Of a stretch of DNA of 64,000 bases, positions 54,915 to 64,000 are shown piece after piece. Where the stretch lies: positions 248,001-312,000 of the forward strand of contig JAIUNU010000003.1 in the NCBI GenBank assembly GCA_020161365.1, in the 5' to 3' direction. Positions within the stretch are counted from its first letter, which is position 1, and every line of letters begins with the position of its first letter. The translations under genes and the position numbers were made by a program. The notes below the pieces were generated by a model. The model did no database searches, was not told the origin of the DNA, and saw nothing but the letters and a program-made list of their open reading frames with translations. The DNA comes from Pseudomonadota bacterium. Lineage in GTDB: Bacteria > Pseudomonadota > Alphaproteobacteria > Caulobacterales > Caulobacteraceae.

Positions 54915-56428
54915 TGCCCGACCTTTCCGCCCTCTCCCCCGAGGCCCGTCGCTGGTTCTGGGCCGGCGTCGTCGTGGCGCTGTACGCCCTCTTCTGTTTG
55001 GCCGTCGCCCTGCGCGAGACTTGGCGCGGCCAGCGGGCGCGGCGGGCCGCCGAGGCGCTGTCGCAGGGCGCCGGTGAACCGGTGCTGGTCACCTACGCCA
55101 GCCAGACGGGCTTCGCCGAGGAACTGGCGACGGCCACCGCCAAGGCCCTGTCGGACGCCGGCGCGCCGGCCACCCTGAAAGACCTTTCAGCTGTCACCGC
55201 CCAAGACCTGACGGGCCGCGCCCTGTTCGTGGTCAGCACCACCGGCGAGGGCGACGCCCCCGACCCGGCCCGCGCCTTCATCCGCGACATGATGAAGGGG
55301 CCGGCCGACCTTTCGGGCCTGCGCTACGGCGTGCTGGCCCTCGGGGATTCCAGCTACGCCCACTACTGCGCTTTCGGGCGGTCGCTGGACGCCTGGCTGG
55401 CGGGCCAGGGCGCTCAAGCCCTGTTCGACCGCGTGGAGGTGGACGACGCCGACCCGGCCGCCCTGCGCCACTGGCAGGGACAACTGGCGACCCTGACCGG
55501 CGTCACCGACGCGCCGGACTGGACGCAGCCCACCTATCACGCCTGGACCCTCGCCGAGCGGACTCTGCTGAATCCCGGCAGCCCCGGCGGCGAGGCCTGG
55601 CACGTCCGACTGACCCCGCCCCAGGGCGCGACCTGGCAGGCCGGCGATATTCTGGAGATCGGGCCGCGCAACGACCCGGCGCGGGTCGCCGCCTTGGTTG
55701 CGGCCTTGGACCTGCCGATCCAAGCCGCCGACATCCTGTCGGGTCTTCGCCTGCCGCCGGAGGATGGCGAACTCGGCGCCTTGCATGGCCTATCGATCGA
55801 GGCGCTGGCCCGGCGCCTGACGCCCCTGCCCCATCGCGAGTATTCGATCGCCTCGCTACCCGACGACGGCGGAGTCGAACTGATCGTCCGCCTGATGTCC
55901 AGTCCTGACGGCGCGCCAGGCCTCGGCTCAGGCTGGCTGTGCCGGCACGCAAAGATCGGCGCGGCGATCGAAGCCCGAGTGCGCGTCAATCGCAGCTTCC
56001 ACGCCCCCGAGACCACTCGGCCCCTGATCCTGATCGGCGCAGGCACGGGCCTGGCGGGCCTGCGCGCCCACCTCAAGGCCCGTGCCGCCGCCGGCCTGCG
56101 CTGGAACTGGCTGGTCTTCGGCGAGCGCACCGTCGCCCACGACTACTTCCACCGCGCCGAGCTGGAAGCCTGGAAGAACTCGGGCCTGCTCGACCGACTG
56201 GATCTGGCCTTCTCCCGCGACCAGGCCGAGCGGGTCTATGTCCAGCATCGCCTCCGCGCGTGCGGCGATCTCCTGCGCCGCTGGGTGGCCAACGGCGCGG
56301 CGATCTATGTCTGCGGCTCGCTGGAGGGCATGTCGCGCGAGGTCCATAGCGCCCTGGTCGATATCCTGGGCGCCGAAGGTCTGGAGCGCCTGACCGACGA
56401 GGGGCGGTATCGACGGGACGTGTATTAG
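54914..56428 (+). CDS. Membrane-anchored flavodoxin/FNR reductase (CysJ-like)
   Basis: A 504-residue flavoprotein. One N-terminal transmembrane helix (about 14-34) is followed by a flavodoxin domain (55-200; FMN loop Y-A-S-Q-T-G-F-A-E-E, then S-T-T-G-E-G-D-A-P) and a CysJ-type FAD/NADPH module ending with R-E-Y-S-I-A-S, the nucleotide loop G-A-G-T-G-L-A-G and the C-terminal aromatic residue (V-Y). It should pass electrons from NADPH through FAD and FMN to a membrane partner, presumably the PepSY protein. It overlaps apbE by one base and ends the operon before a family A repeat. Confidence 0.88.
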   Translation: MPDLSALSPEARRWFWAGVVVALYALFCLAVALRETWRGQRARRAAEALSQGAGEPVLVTYASQTGFAEELATATAKALSDAGAPATLKDLSAVTAQDLTGRALFVVSTTGEGDAPDPARAFIRDMMKGPADLSGLRYGVLALGDSSYAHYCAFGRSLDAWLAGQGAQALFDRVEVDDADPAALRHWQGQLATLTGVTDAPDWTQPTYHAWTLAERTLLNPGSPGGEAWHVRLTPPQGATWQAGDILEIGPRNDPARVAALVAALDLPIQAADILSGLRLPPEDGELGALHGLSIEALARRLTPLPHREYSIASLPDDGGVELIVRLMSSPDGAPGLGSGWLCRHAKIGAAIEARVRVNRSFHAPETTRPLILIGAGTGLAGLRAHLKARAAAGLRWNWLVFGERTVAHDYFHRAELEAWKNSGLLDRLDLAFSRDQAERVYVQHRLRACGDLLRRWVANGAAIYVCGSLEGMSREVHSALVDILGAEGLERLTDEGRYRRDVY

Positions 56429-56431
56429 CTT

Positions 56432-56542
56432 GTCATCCCGGAAGGCCCGAAGGGCTTATCCGGGACCCAGGGGCGGCCAGCGCGGCGCTTCTTCACCCCC
56501 TGGGTCCCGGCGCTCCGCGCCGCGCGCTCCGGCCGGGATGAC
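56432..56542. repeat. Palindromic intergenic repeat, family A (copy 3)
   Basis: Bounded by GTCATCCCGG and GGGATGAC, with inner arms GGGACCCAGGGG and CCCCTGGGTCCC. It fills the gap between the flavoreductase gene and the convergent mobA-like gene and may act as a two-way terminator. Confidence 0.85.
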
Positions 56543-56545
56543 ATG

Positions 56546-57061
56546 CTATTTTGAGCCCAACAGCCAGTCCCGCTCCTCCGGCGTATTGGCCCCGCGCAGG
56601 CGCAGAAGGGCCCCATCCGGAACCGGCAGAACCTCCAGCCCCGTGCGCTCAACCAACCGTCGCAGCGGCCAGCCGGCCTCCGCGTCCGGCGGCAGGGCGG
56701 CGGCCTCAAGCACCATCGGCGCCGGTAGGCCCTCGTAACAGCCCCCGTTCGAGAGCAGCGGAGCCAGATCGCCGGGCCTGATCGTCGGCGCGTCGACCGC
56801 CAGCACGAGCAGCCGCGCGGTTCTCAGCGCCCGAGCGCCCGCCAGAACTCCGCCGACTGGCCCCGCCCCCGCTACGTCGTCGGCGACCCAAGGCAGGCCG
56901 AGGTCCGCCCCCGCCGTCACCAGCGCCTCGGCGCTGACAGCGCGCGCCAAGTCGGCCACGAGATCGACCGCGCGCCGGCCGCCCCACTCCAGCGCGGCCT
57001 TATCGCGGCCCATGCGCCGAGAGCCGCCGCCGCACAGGATGATCGCGCCCAAAGAGGTCAT
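56546..57061 (-). CDS. mobA: MobA-like molybdenum cofactor guanylyltransferase
   Basis: A 171-residue nucleotidyltransferase. The N-terminal loop [14 protein letters not shown] is the family signature that binds GTP, and A-V-D-A-P holds the metal-binding Asp. MobA joins GMP to molybdopterin; a related MobA-like enzyme makes the cytosine dinucleotide. The C-terminal half is short (typical MobA ~190 residues), so CTP- or GTP-specificity is unclear. The ATG is at 57061; a longer frame to 57106 is less likely. It stands between a repeat and the divergent xylR. Confidence 0.8.
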   Translation of the reverse strand: MTSLGAIILCGGGSRRMGRDKAALEWGGRRAVDLVADLARAVSAEALVTAGADLGLPWVADDVAGAGPVGGVLAGARALRTARLLVLAVDAPTIRPGDLAPLLSNGGCYEGLPAPMVLEAAALPPDAEAGWPLRRLVERTGLEVLPVPDGALLRLRGANTPEERDWLLGSK

Positions 57062-57150
57062 AACCGACGTCTTAGCAGGAAATCCCGCTGCTCTTCCAAG
57101 CGCCACCCGAAGCGGTCTAGACTCCGCGCCGAAGAGGGACGGACGTTAGA

Positions 57151-58206
57151 ATGAACCAGCCTGTCGAGCGCCAGCGCCGCCGGACGACCCAGAGCGCCAC
57201 GATCCGCGACGTGGCGGCCCGGGCGGGGGTCTCGCCAATGACGGTGTCACGGGTGATCAACCGCGAGAGCACGGTCAAGGAAGAGACCCGCCAACTGGTC
57301 GAAAAAGCCATCGCCGACCTCAACTACGCGCCCAACCCCGCCGCCCGCAGCCTGGCGGGCAGCGCGCCGTTCCGCATCGGCCTGCTCTACGACAACCCCT
57401 CGACGGGCTACCTCTCGGAGTTCCTGGTCGGGGCGCTGGACGAAAGCAGCCGCACCGGCGCCCAGATCGTCATCGAAAAGTGCGCCGAACCCGAGCTGGC
57501 CCGCGCCACCCTGGCCCGCCTTTTGAAGACCGGCGTCGACGGCCTGATCCTGCCGCCGCCGCTGTGCGAGTCGGCCGAGGTGCTGGCCGAGGTTCGCGCC
57601 GCCGGCGCCGCCGCCGTCGCCGTCGCGCCCGGTATGGCCAGCGCGGACATGGCGACCATCCGCATCGACAACGAAGCGGCGGCCTTCGAGCTGACCCAGC
57701 ACCTGATCGGGCTTGGCCACAAGCGCTTCGGCTTCATCAAGGGCCACCCGAACCAGACGGTCAGCCAGCAGCGCCTGGATGGTTTCATGACCGCCCTGAA
57801 GGCCGCCGGGATCCCGCAGGAGAACATCCGCGTCGAGCAGGGCTATTTCACCTATCGCTCGGGCCTGGAGGCGGCCGAGCGCCTTCTGGCCGCCGAGCCG
57901 CGTCCGACGGCGATCTTCGCGGCCAATGACGACATGGCCGCCGCCACGGCGGGCGTCGCCCATCGCCTGGGTCTCGACGTTCCGGGCGACGTCTCGATCG
58001 TCGGTTTCGACGACACCTCGATCGCCGACAATATCTGGCCGCCGCTGACCACGGTCCACCAACCGATCGCGGCCATGGCCCGCGCCGCTGTCGATCTGGT
58101 GCTGGAAGAAATCCGCCGACACCGCGACGGCGGCGGCGAACCGCGCCAGCTGATGCATCCGCATACGCTGATCGTGCGGGATTCCAGCGGGCCGGCTAGC
58201 GTCTAG
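57151..58206 (+). CDS. xylR: LacI-family repressor, probable XylR
   Basis: A 351-residue LacI-family regulator. The helix-turn-helix is at about 16-40 (A-T-I-R-D-V-A-A-R-A-G-V-S-P-M-T-V-S-R-V-I-N-R), then the hinge helix P-N-P-A-A-R-S-L-A-G, and a periplasmic-binding-like sugar domain (70-345). I recall that C. crescentus xylR, the repressor of the xylose operon xylX, is a LacI-type gene just upstream of argJ and secA; the order here is the same. It would bind operators elsewhere and release them on D-xylose. A xylanase gene lies 30 kb away in this window. Confidence 0.85.
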   Translation: MNQPVERQRRRTTQSATIRDVAARAGVSPMTVSRVINRESTVKEETRQLVEKAIADLNYAPNPAARSLAGSAPFRIGLLYDNPSTGYLSEFLVGALDESSRTGAQIVIEKCAEPELARATLARLLKTGVDGLILPPPLCESAEVLAEVRAAGAAAVAVAPGMASADMATIRIDNEAAAFELTQHLIGLGHKRFGFIKGHPNQTVSQQRLDGFMTALKAAGIPQENIRVEQGYFTYRSGLEAAERLLAAEPRPTAIFAANDDMAAATAGVAHRLGLDVPGDVSIVGFDDTSIADNIWPPLTTVHQPIAAMARAAVDLVLEEIRRHRDGGGEPRQLMHPHTLIVRDSSGPASV

Positions 58207-58225
58207 AAGGCCGCAGAAAGACAAA

Positions 58226-58366
58226 AGCCCGACCTCCCCGGCGAATGCCGGGGCCCAGATTCATCCGGAGCGGTTGGGGATGACGCGACATCGCGCGGCG
58301 CCAGTCCGATTAGGGCCCGTGGGTTCGATCTGGATCCCGGCATTCGCCGGGAGGGTCGGGCTTTTG
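58226..58366. repeat. Palindromic intergenic repeat, family D (copy 2)
   Basis: Arms GCCCGACCTCCCCGGCGAAT (58227-58246) and the complementary CATTCGCCGGGAGGGTCGGG, near the right end, enclose ~60 bp. It separates convergent xylR and argJ and has a TTTT at its right border, so it may also terminate xylR. Confidence 0.82.
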
Positions 58367-58381
58367 CGGCGTCGCTGCGCC

Positions 58382-59827
58382 CTAGCTCCGGTAATCCCCG
58401 TTGATCGCCACGTACTGCTTGGTCAGATCGCAGGTCCAGACCGTGGCCGAGCCGCGACCGACGCCAACGTCGACCGACACCTCGAACTCCTGGTTCTTGA
58501 CGTAGGCGCTCATCTTGGCCTCGTCGTACTCGGCGGAGATCAACCCGTCGCGGGCGGCGTAGAGGTCGCCGAACTTCACGCTGATCTTTTCGCGGGCCAC
58601 CGGCTCATCGGCGCGGCCCACGGCCATGACGATGCGACCCCAGTTGGCGTCCTCGCCGGCGAAGGCGGTCTTGACCAGCGGACTTTCGGCGATGGTGCGG
58701 GCGATCTTGCGGGCGCTGGCCGGGCTTTCGGCGCCGTTGACGGTGATCTTGACGAACTTGGTCGCGCCCTCGCCGTCCTTGACCAGCTGCAGGGCCAGAT
58801 CCAGCAGCACGCCCTCCAGCTTTTCGCGGAAGTCGGCAAGGCGCTTGTCGCCCGGACGGCTGATCTTGGGCGCGCCGGACTGTCCGGTGGCGAACAGCAG
58901 GAGCGTGTCGTTGGTCGAGCGGTCCCCGTCCACCGTCACGCAGTTGAAGGTCGTGCGGGTGTAGAGGCTGACCAGGGTCTGCAGCGCCGCCGGAGCGATG
59001 GCCGCGTCGGTGGCCACGAAGGCGAGCATGGTGGCCATGTCGGGCGCGATCATGCCCGAGCCCTTGGCGATGCCGGCGATCTTGACCTCGACGCCGTCGA
59101 TCACCGCGGTCGCATAGGCGCCCTTCGGGAAGGTGTCGGTGGTCATGATCGCGCGGCCGGCCTCGGCCCAGGCGTCGGCCTTCAGGCGGCTTTCCACCTC
59201 GGGCAGGCGGGCAGTGATCTTGCTGTCGTCCAGGATGACGCCGATGACGCCGGTCGAGGCCATCATCACGTCGCGCTGGCGGCAGTCCAGACGCTTGCCC
59301 ACGGCGGTGGCCACGCGGCGCACGGCGTCGGCGCCGGGCTTGCCGGTGAAGCTGTTGGCGCAGCCGGCGTTGACCACGAGGGCCCGCACGTCAGCCCCGC
59401 CGGTCGCCGCCAACTGGCGCTTACACCAGTCGACGGGCGCGGAGCCCACGCCGTGACGGGTGAAGACGCCCGCCGCCGAGGTGCCCTCGGCGAAGCGCAT
59501 CAGCAGCAGGTCTTCGCGCTCGTGCTTGTAGAAGCCCGCGCGACCGGTGGCGATCTCGACGCCGGCGATCGGCGGAATGGTCGGGAACGGGACGGCCAGC
59601 GGCGAGATCGCCAGGCCCGGCTTGCCGGCGCTCGTCGCAGCCTTGGCCGGCGCTGCGGCTTGCTGCTCGGACTCGCCGGCGGACTTCTGGGCCCGGCGCA
59701 GACCAGCGCGTTTCAGCGCCGCAGTCAGCGGATCGACGATCGCGTCGATAACGCCGTGCGCGCGCTCGGTCGCGGCCGCGACAGGTTCGCCCGGCGTCGT
59801 CCCGGAAGTCTTGGTCGTCTTGGTCAT
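58382..59827 (-). CDS. argJ: ArgJ, bifunctional ornithine/glutamate acetyltransferase with N-terminal extension
   Basis: A 481-residue ArgJ. It moves the acetyl group of N-acetylornithine to glutamate, and in bifunctional versions also uses acetyl-CoA, in arginine synthesis. The precursor cleaves itself at A265-T266 in the sequence D-M-A-T-M-L-A-F, which makes T266 the nucleophile; K-G-S-G-M-I precedes it. The family domain begins near residue 71 (A-G-V-E-I-A-T), so about 75 N-terminal residues (Ala/Thr/Glu-rich) are extra; no later in-frame Met is placed to remove them. It lies 16 bp downstream of the PPIase gene. Confidence 0.94.
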   Translation of the reverse strand: MTKTTKTSGTTPGEPVAAATERAHGVIDAIVDPLTAALKRAGLRRAQKSAGESEQQAAAPAKAATSAGKPGLAISPLAVPFPTIPPIAGVEIATGRAGFYKHEREDLLLMRFAEGTSAAGVFTRHGVGSAPVDWCKRQLAATGGADVRALVVNAGCANSFTGKPGADAVRRVATAVGKRLDCRQRDVMMASTGVIGVILDDSKITARLPEVESRLKADAWAEAGRAIMTTDTFPKGAYATAVIDGVEVKIAGIAKGSGMIAPDMATMLAFVATDAAIAPAALQTLVSLYTRTTFNCVTVDGDRSTNDTLLLFATGQSGAPKISRPGDKRLADFREKLEGVLLDLALQLVKDGEGATKFVKITVNGAESPASARKIARTIAESPLVKTAFAGEDANWGRIVMAVGRADEPVAREKISVKFGDLYAARDGLISAEYDEAKMSAYVKNQEFEVSVDVGVGRGSATVWTCDLTKQYVAINGDYRS

Positions 59828-59843
59828 GAGCCGCTCTTAAGTC

Positions 59844-60803
59844 TTATTTCTTCGCGGGTTGGGCGGGAGGCTGCGGGGCCGAGGCCGGTGCGGCGCCTTG
59901 CAGTTCGGGCGGGGCCGACGCGGGTTCCTGCGCCGCTCCAGCGGGCAGTTCCTGCGACTTGCCGATCATCATCTCAACCTTGGCCGAGCCGCGCAGCTTC
60001 TCCAGGATGTCGCGGACCTGGTCGTAGGTCAGGAAGCGGATGATCTGAGGCCGCGCGGCCTCCAGGGTGATCGGCTCTTCGGTGCGCTTGTCCTCGACCT
60101 TGACGATCACCCAGCCGCCCTCGGCGGCGAACGGACCGACCAGCGCGCCCTTCTGGGCGTCCTTCAGGGCCACGCCGTAAGCCTCGGGCATGACGTCCAG
60201 CGTAAAGTAGCCGAGGTCGCCGCCGTTGAAGCGCGTGGCCTGATCGGTCGAGCGCTCCATGGCGAGCGCATCGAACGAGGCGCCGGTGGCCAGCAGCTTC
60301 TTGATGCTTTCGGCCTCGGCCTGGCTGCCGACCAGAATCTGGCGGGCGCGGATCTCTTCCGAGCGCTTCGACAGCTTCTGCTGCTCGGCATAGAGCTTGC
60401 GGATGGCGTCCTCGGTCACGGCCTTCTCGACCACGCCCTCGACCAGCATGTCGCCCAGGATGCGCTCGCGGGCGGCGGCCAGACGGCGCTGAGCCACCGG
60501 GTCCTTGTCGAGCTTGCGCTTGACCGCCTCTGCGGCCAGCAGCTTCTGGTCGATGACCTCGTCGAGACGCTGGCGGAAAACCTCGCTAGAGATGTCCAGC
60601 GGCTCGCCTTCGCTGATCAGGCCCTGGGCCACGGCTTCGCGCTTGACGTCACTGGCCCAGATCACCTGACCGTTGACGCGCGCCACGGCGGTGTCGCCCG
60701 GCTCGGGCGGCTTGTCGGCGACCTTGTTCTGGCCGCAGGAGGCGATCAACAGCGCGCAGGCCACAGCGCCCAGCGCGCCCATCAGGCGGAAAGAGGTCTT
60801 CAA
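59844..60803 (-). CDS. PpiC-type peptidyl-prolyl isomerase lipoprotein (SurA/PrsA-like)
   Basis: A 319-residue exported chaperone-isomerase. The signal peptide ends with the lipobox I-A-S-C, so it should be lipid-anchored. A SurA-N-like helical part (45-160) precedes a parvulin domain (about 165-260; R-A-R-Q-I-L-V, F-N-G-G-D-L-G-Y-F, G-P-F-A-A-E-G-G-W). The C-terminus is Pro/Ala-rich. It probably folds exported proteins in the periplasm. I chose TTG at 60803, with GGAG thirteen bases upstream; ATG 60782 is the alternative. It precedes argJ by 16 bp and is divergent from secA, a natural partner. Confidence 0.87.
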   Translation of the reverse strand: MKTSFRLMGALGAVACALLIASCGQNKVADKPPEPGDTAVARVNGQVIWASDVKREAVAQGLISEGEPLDISSEVFRQRLDEVIDQKLLAAEAVKRKLDKDPVAQRRLAAARERILGDMLVEGVVEKAVTEDAIRKLYAEQQKLSKRSEEIRARQILVGSQAEAESIKKLLATGASFDALAMERSTDQATRFNGGDLGYFTLDVMPEAYGVALKDAQKGALVGPFAAEGGWVIVKVEDKRTEEPITLEAARPQIIRFLTYDQVRDILEKLRGSAKVEMMIGKSQELPAGAAQEPASAPPELQGAAPASAPQPPAQPAKK

Positions 60804-61107
60804 GGCCAAGATCTCCGGCTTTGCTGAAATGGGCTCTAGCGCGGTTTTTACCCGAGAGGAAACGGCTTCGCCGCCGAAAGCGTTCTGGCCGGCGAAAACC
60901 ACCCCTGGAGCCTGGGTTTCAGCCCCTTAAACCCTCTCTGTTCTAGGGTCTTCGCGTTGACACCAGGGGGGCCGGTGCTTAAGTCTCCGGCCGCACCAGA
61001 ACGGCGGGTTTGCTCGTTGTTCTAGCCCGATTTTCATCTCCGTAGTCGAGGCCTTCCAGCCTTAGCGCCGGCCTCCTCGTTCAAACCGCCCTCCGGATTC
61101 TCTCTGA
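60804..61107. other. secA/PPIase divergent promoter region (304 bp)
   Basis: This gap must carry both promoters. TTGACA at 60957-60962 could be a -35 element for secA, but no good -10 is seen at the right spacing. A GANTC site (GATTC, 61096-61100) lies eight bases before the secA ATG. No gene seen. Confidence 0.45.
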
Positions 61108-63876
<2,769 letters not shown>

Positions 63877-63901
63877 CGCTTGACCTGAACTGAAGACGAA
63901 G

Positions 63902-63936
63902 ACGCCCGCCCCGGGAAACCTGGGCGGGCGTTTCTA
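63902..63936. terminator. secA terminator
   Basis: A perfect 10-bp stem, ACGCCCGCCC (63902-63911) and GGGCGGGCGT (63922-63931), followed by TTCTAT. On the minus strand it also follows the end of the next gene. Confidence 0.88.
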
Positions 63937-64000
63937 TGAGCCGCCTTCCCCCTCCGGGAGAAGGACAATCAGGCCCGCCCCGACCAGCAGCGCCGCCGCG
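63934..64000 (-). CDS. C-terminal end of a membrane protein gene (continues outside window)
   Basis: Read on the minus strand, the last 67 bases are open and end in TAG at 63936-63934. The 21 visible residues (A-A-A-L-L-V-G-A-G-L-I-V-L-L-P-E-G-E-G-G-S) look like a last transmembrane helix with an acidic tail, as in EamA-type transporters. The fragment is too short for a firm family call; it is listed because its frame, its position before the terminator and its composition agree. Confidence 0.4.
   Translation of the reverse strand, partial: AAALLVGAGLIVLLPEGEGGS

Noticed and set aside
60957..60990. TTGACA as secA promoter
   Set aside because: No acceptable -10 element at 16-18 bases; kept only as a remark in the intergenic entry.

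Overview
The window is GC-rich chromosomal DNA of an alphaproteobacterium, almost certainly Caulobacter (C. vibrioides/crescentus or a close relative). The minus-strand response regulator at 20764-21459 reads as CtrA. Its upstream region carries GANTC (CcrM) sites and TTAA half-sites. A bactofilin (bacB-like), fliI-fliJ, a divergent ilvD/ilvR pair, dnaG-rpoD and a LacI regulator-argJ-PPIase-secA block follow in an order I recall from the C. crescentus chromosome. I see no transposase, phage gene, CRISPR array, rRNA or tRNA. This is core genome, with 57 supportable protein genes, two of them cut by the window ends.

Layout. 0-11.5 kb: 3' end of a TonB-dependent receptor, cytidine deaminase, BolA-like protein, zinc-motif J-domain protein, small membrane protein, PAP2 phosphatase, RcnB-like protein, CobS-type AAA+ ATPase, serine beta-lactamase-fold hydrolase, DUF2188 protein, bactofilin, three small hypotheticals and CheW. 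11.5-20.5 kb: zinc alcohol dehydrogenase coupled to an MFS symporter, Tat-exported phospholipase C, M20 peptidase, EamA exporter, PepSY-type membrane protein and M23 peptidase. 20.7-27.6 kb: ctrA, membrane LytTR regulator, exported hydrolase, fliI-fliJ, GH10 xylanase, methyltransferase. 27.6-34.1 kb: katG with an OxyR-type site, glyoxalase-fold protein, ilvD divergent from ilvR, two-ACT protein. 34.1-36.7 kb: a BlaI/BlaR1-type pair behind two TACA/TGTA dyads, then a DUF2798 protein. 36.8-41.1 kb: rpoD and dnaG. 41.5-51.6 kb: M61 peptidase, GH3 glycosidase behind a 28-bp palindrome, SGNH acetylesterase, truncated globin overlapping a 2OG-Fe dioxygenase, HWE kinase. 51.7-56.4 kb: a five-gene PepSY-DUF2271-DUF4198-ApbE-flavoreductase operon. 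56.5-64 kb: mobA-like gene, xylR, argJ, PPIase lipoprotein, secA, and the tail of a further gene.

The most interesting unit is the 51.7-56.4 kb operon. The DUF2271 protein carries a D-G-V-S-G-A-T motif that fits covalent flavinylation by the ApbE encoded two genes downstream. A membrane-anchored flavodoxin/FNR reductase could supply electrons. A Fur-box-like sequence lies about 45 bp before the first gene. Together these suggest an iron-responsive extracytoplasmic electron-transfer (ferric reductase-like) system. Other notable points are a DnaG with three of four zinc ligands replaced, a BlaR1-like protein with a coiled-coil tail instead of a penicillin sensor, a GTAAGT-N4-ACTTAC dyad found at two distant promoters, and three families of intergenic palindromes, two copies of which supply a possible ATG to the next gene.

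All functional statements come from reading motifs and recalled family knowledge. No database search was run.
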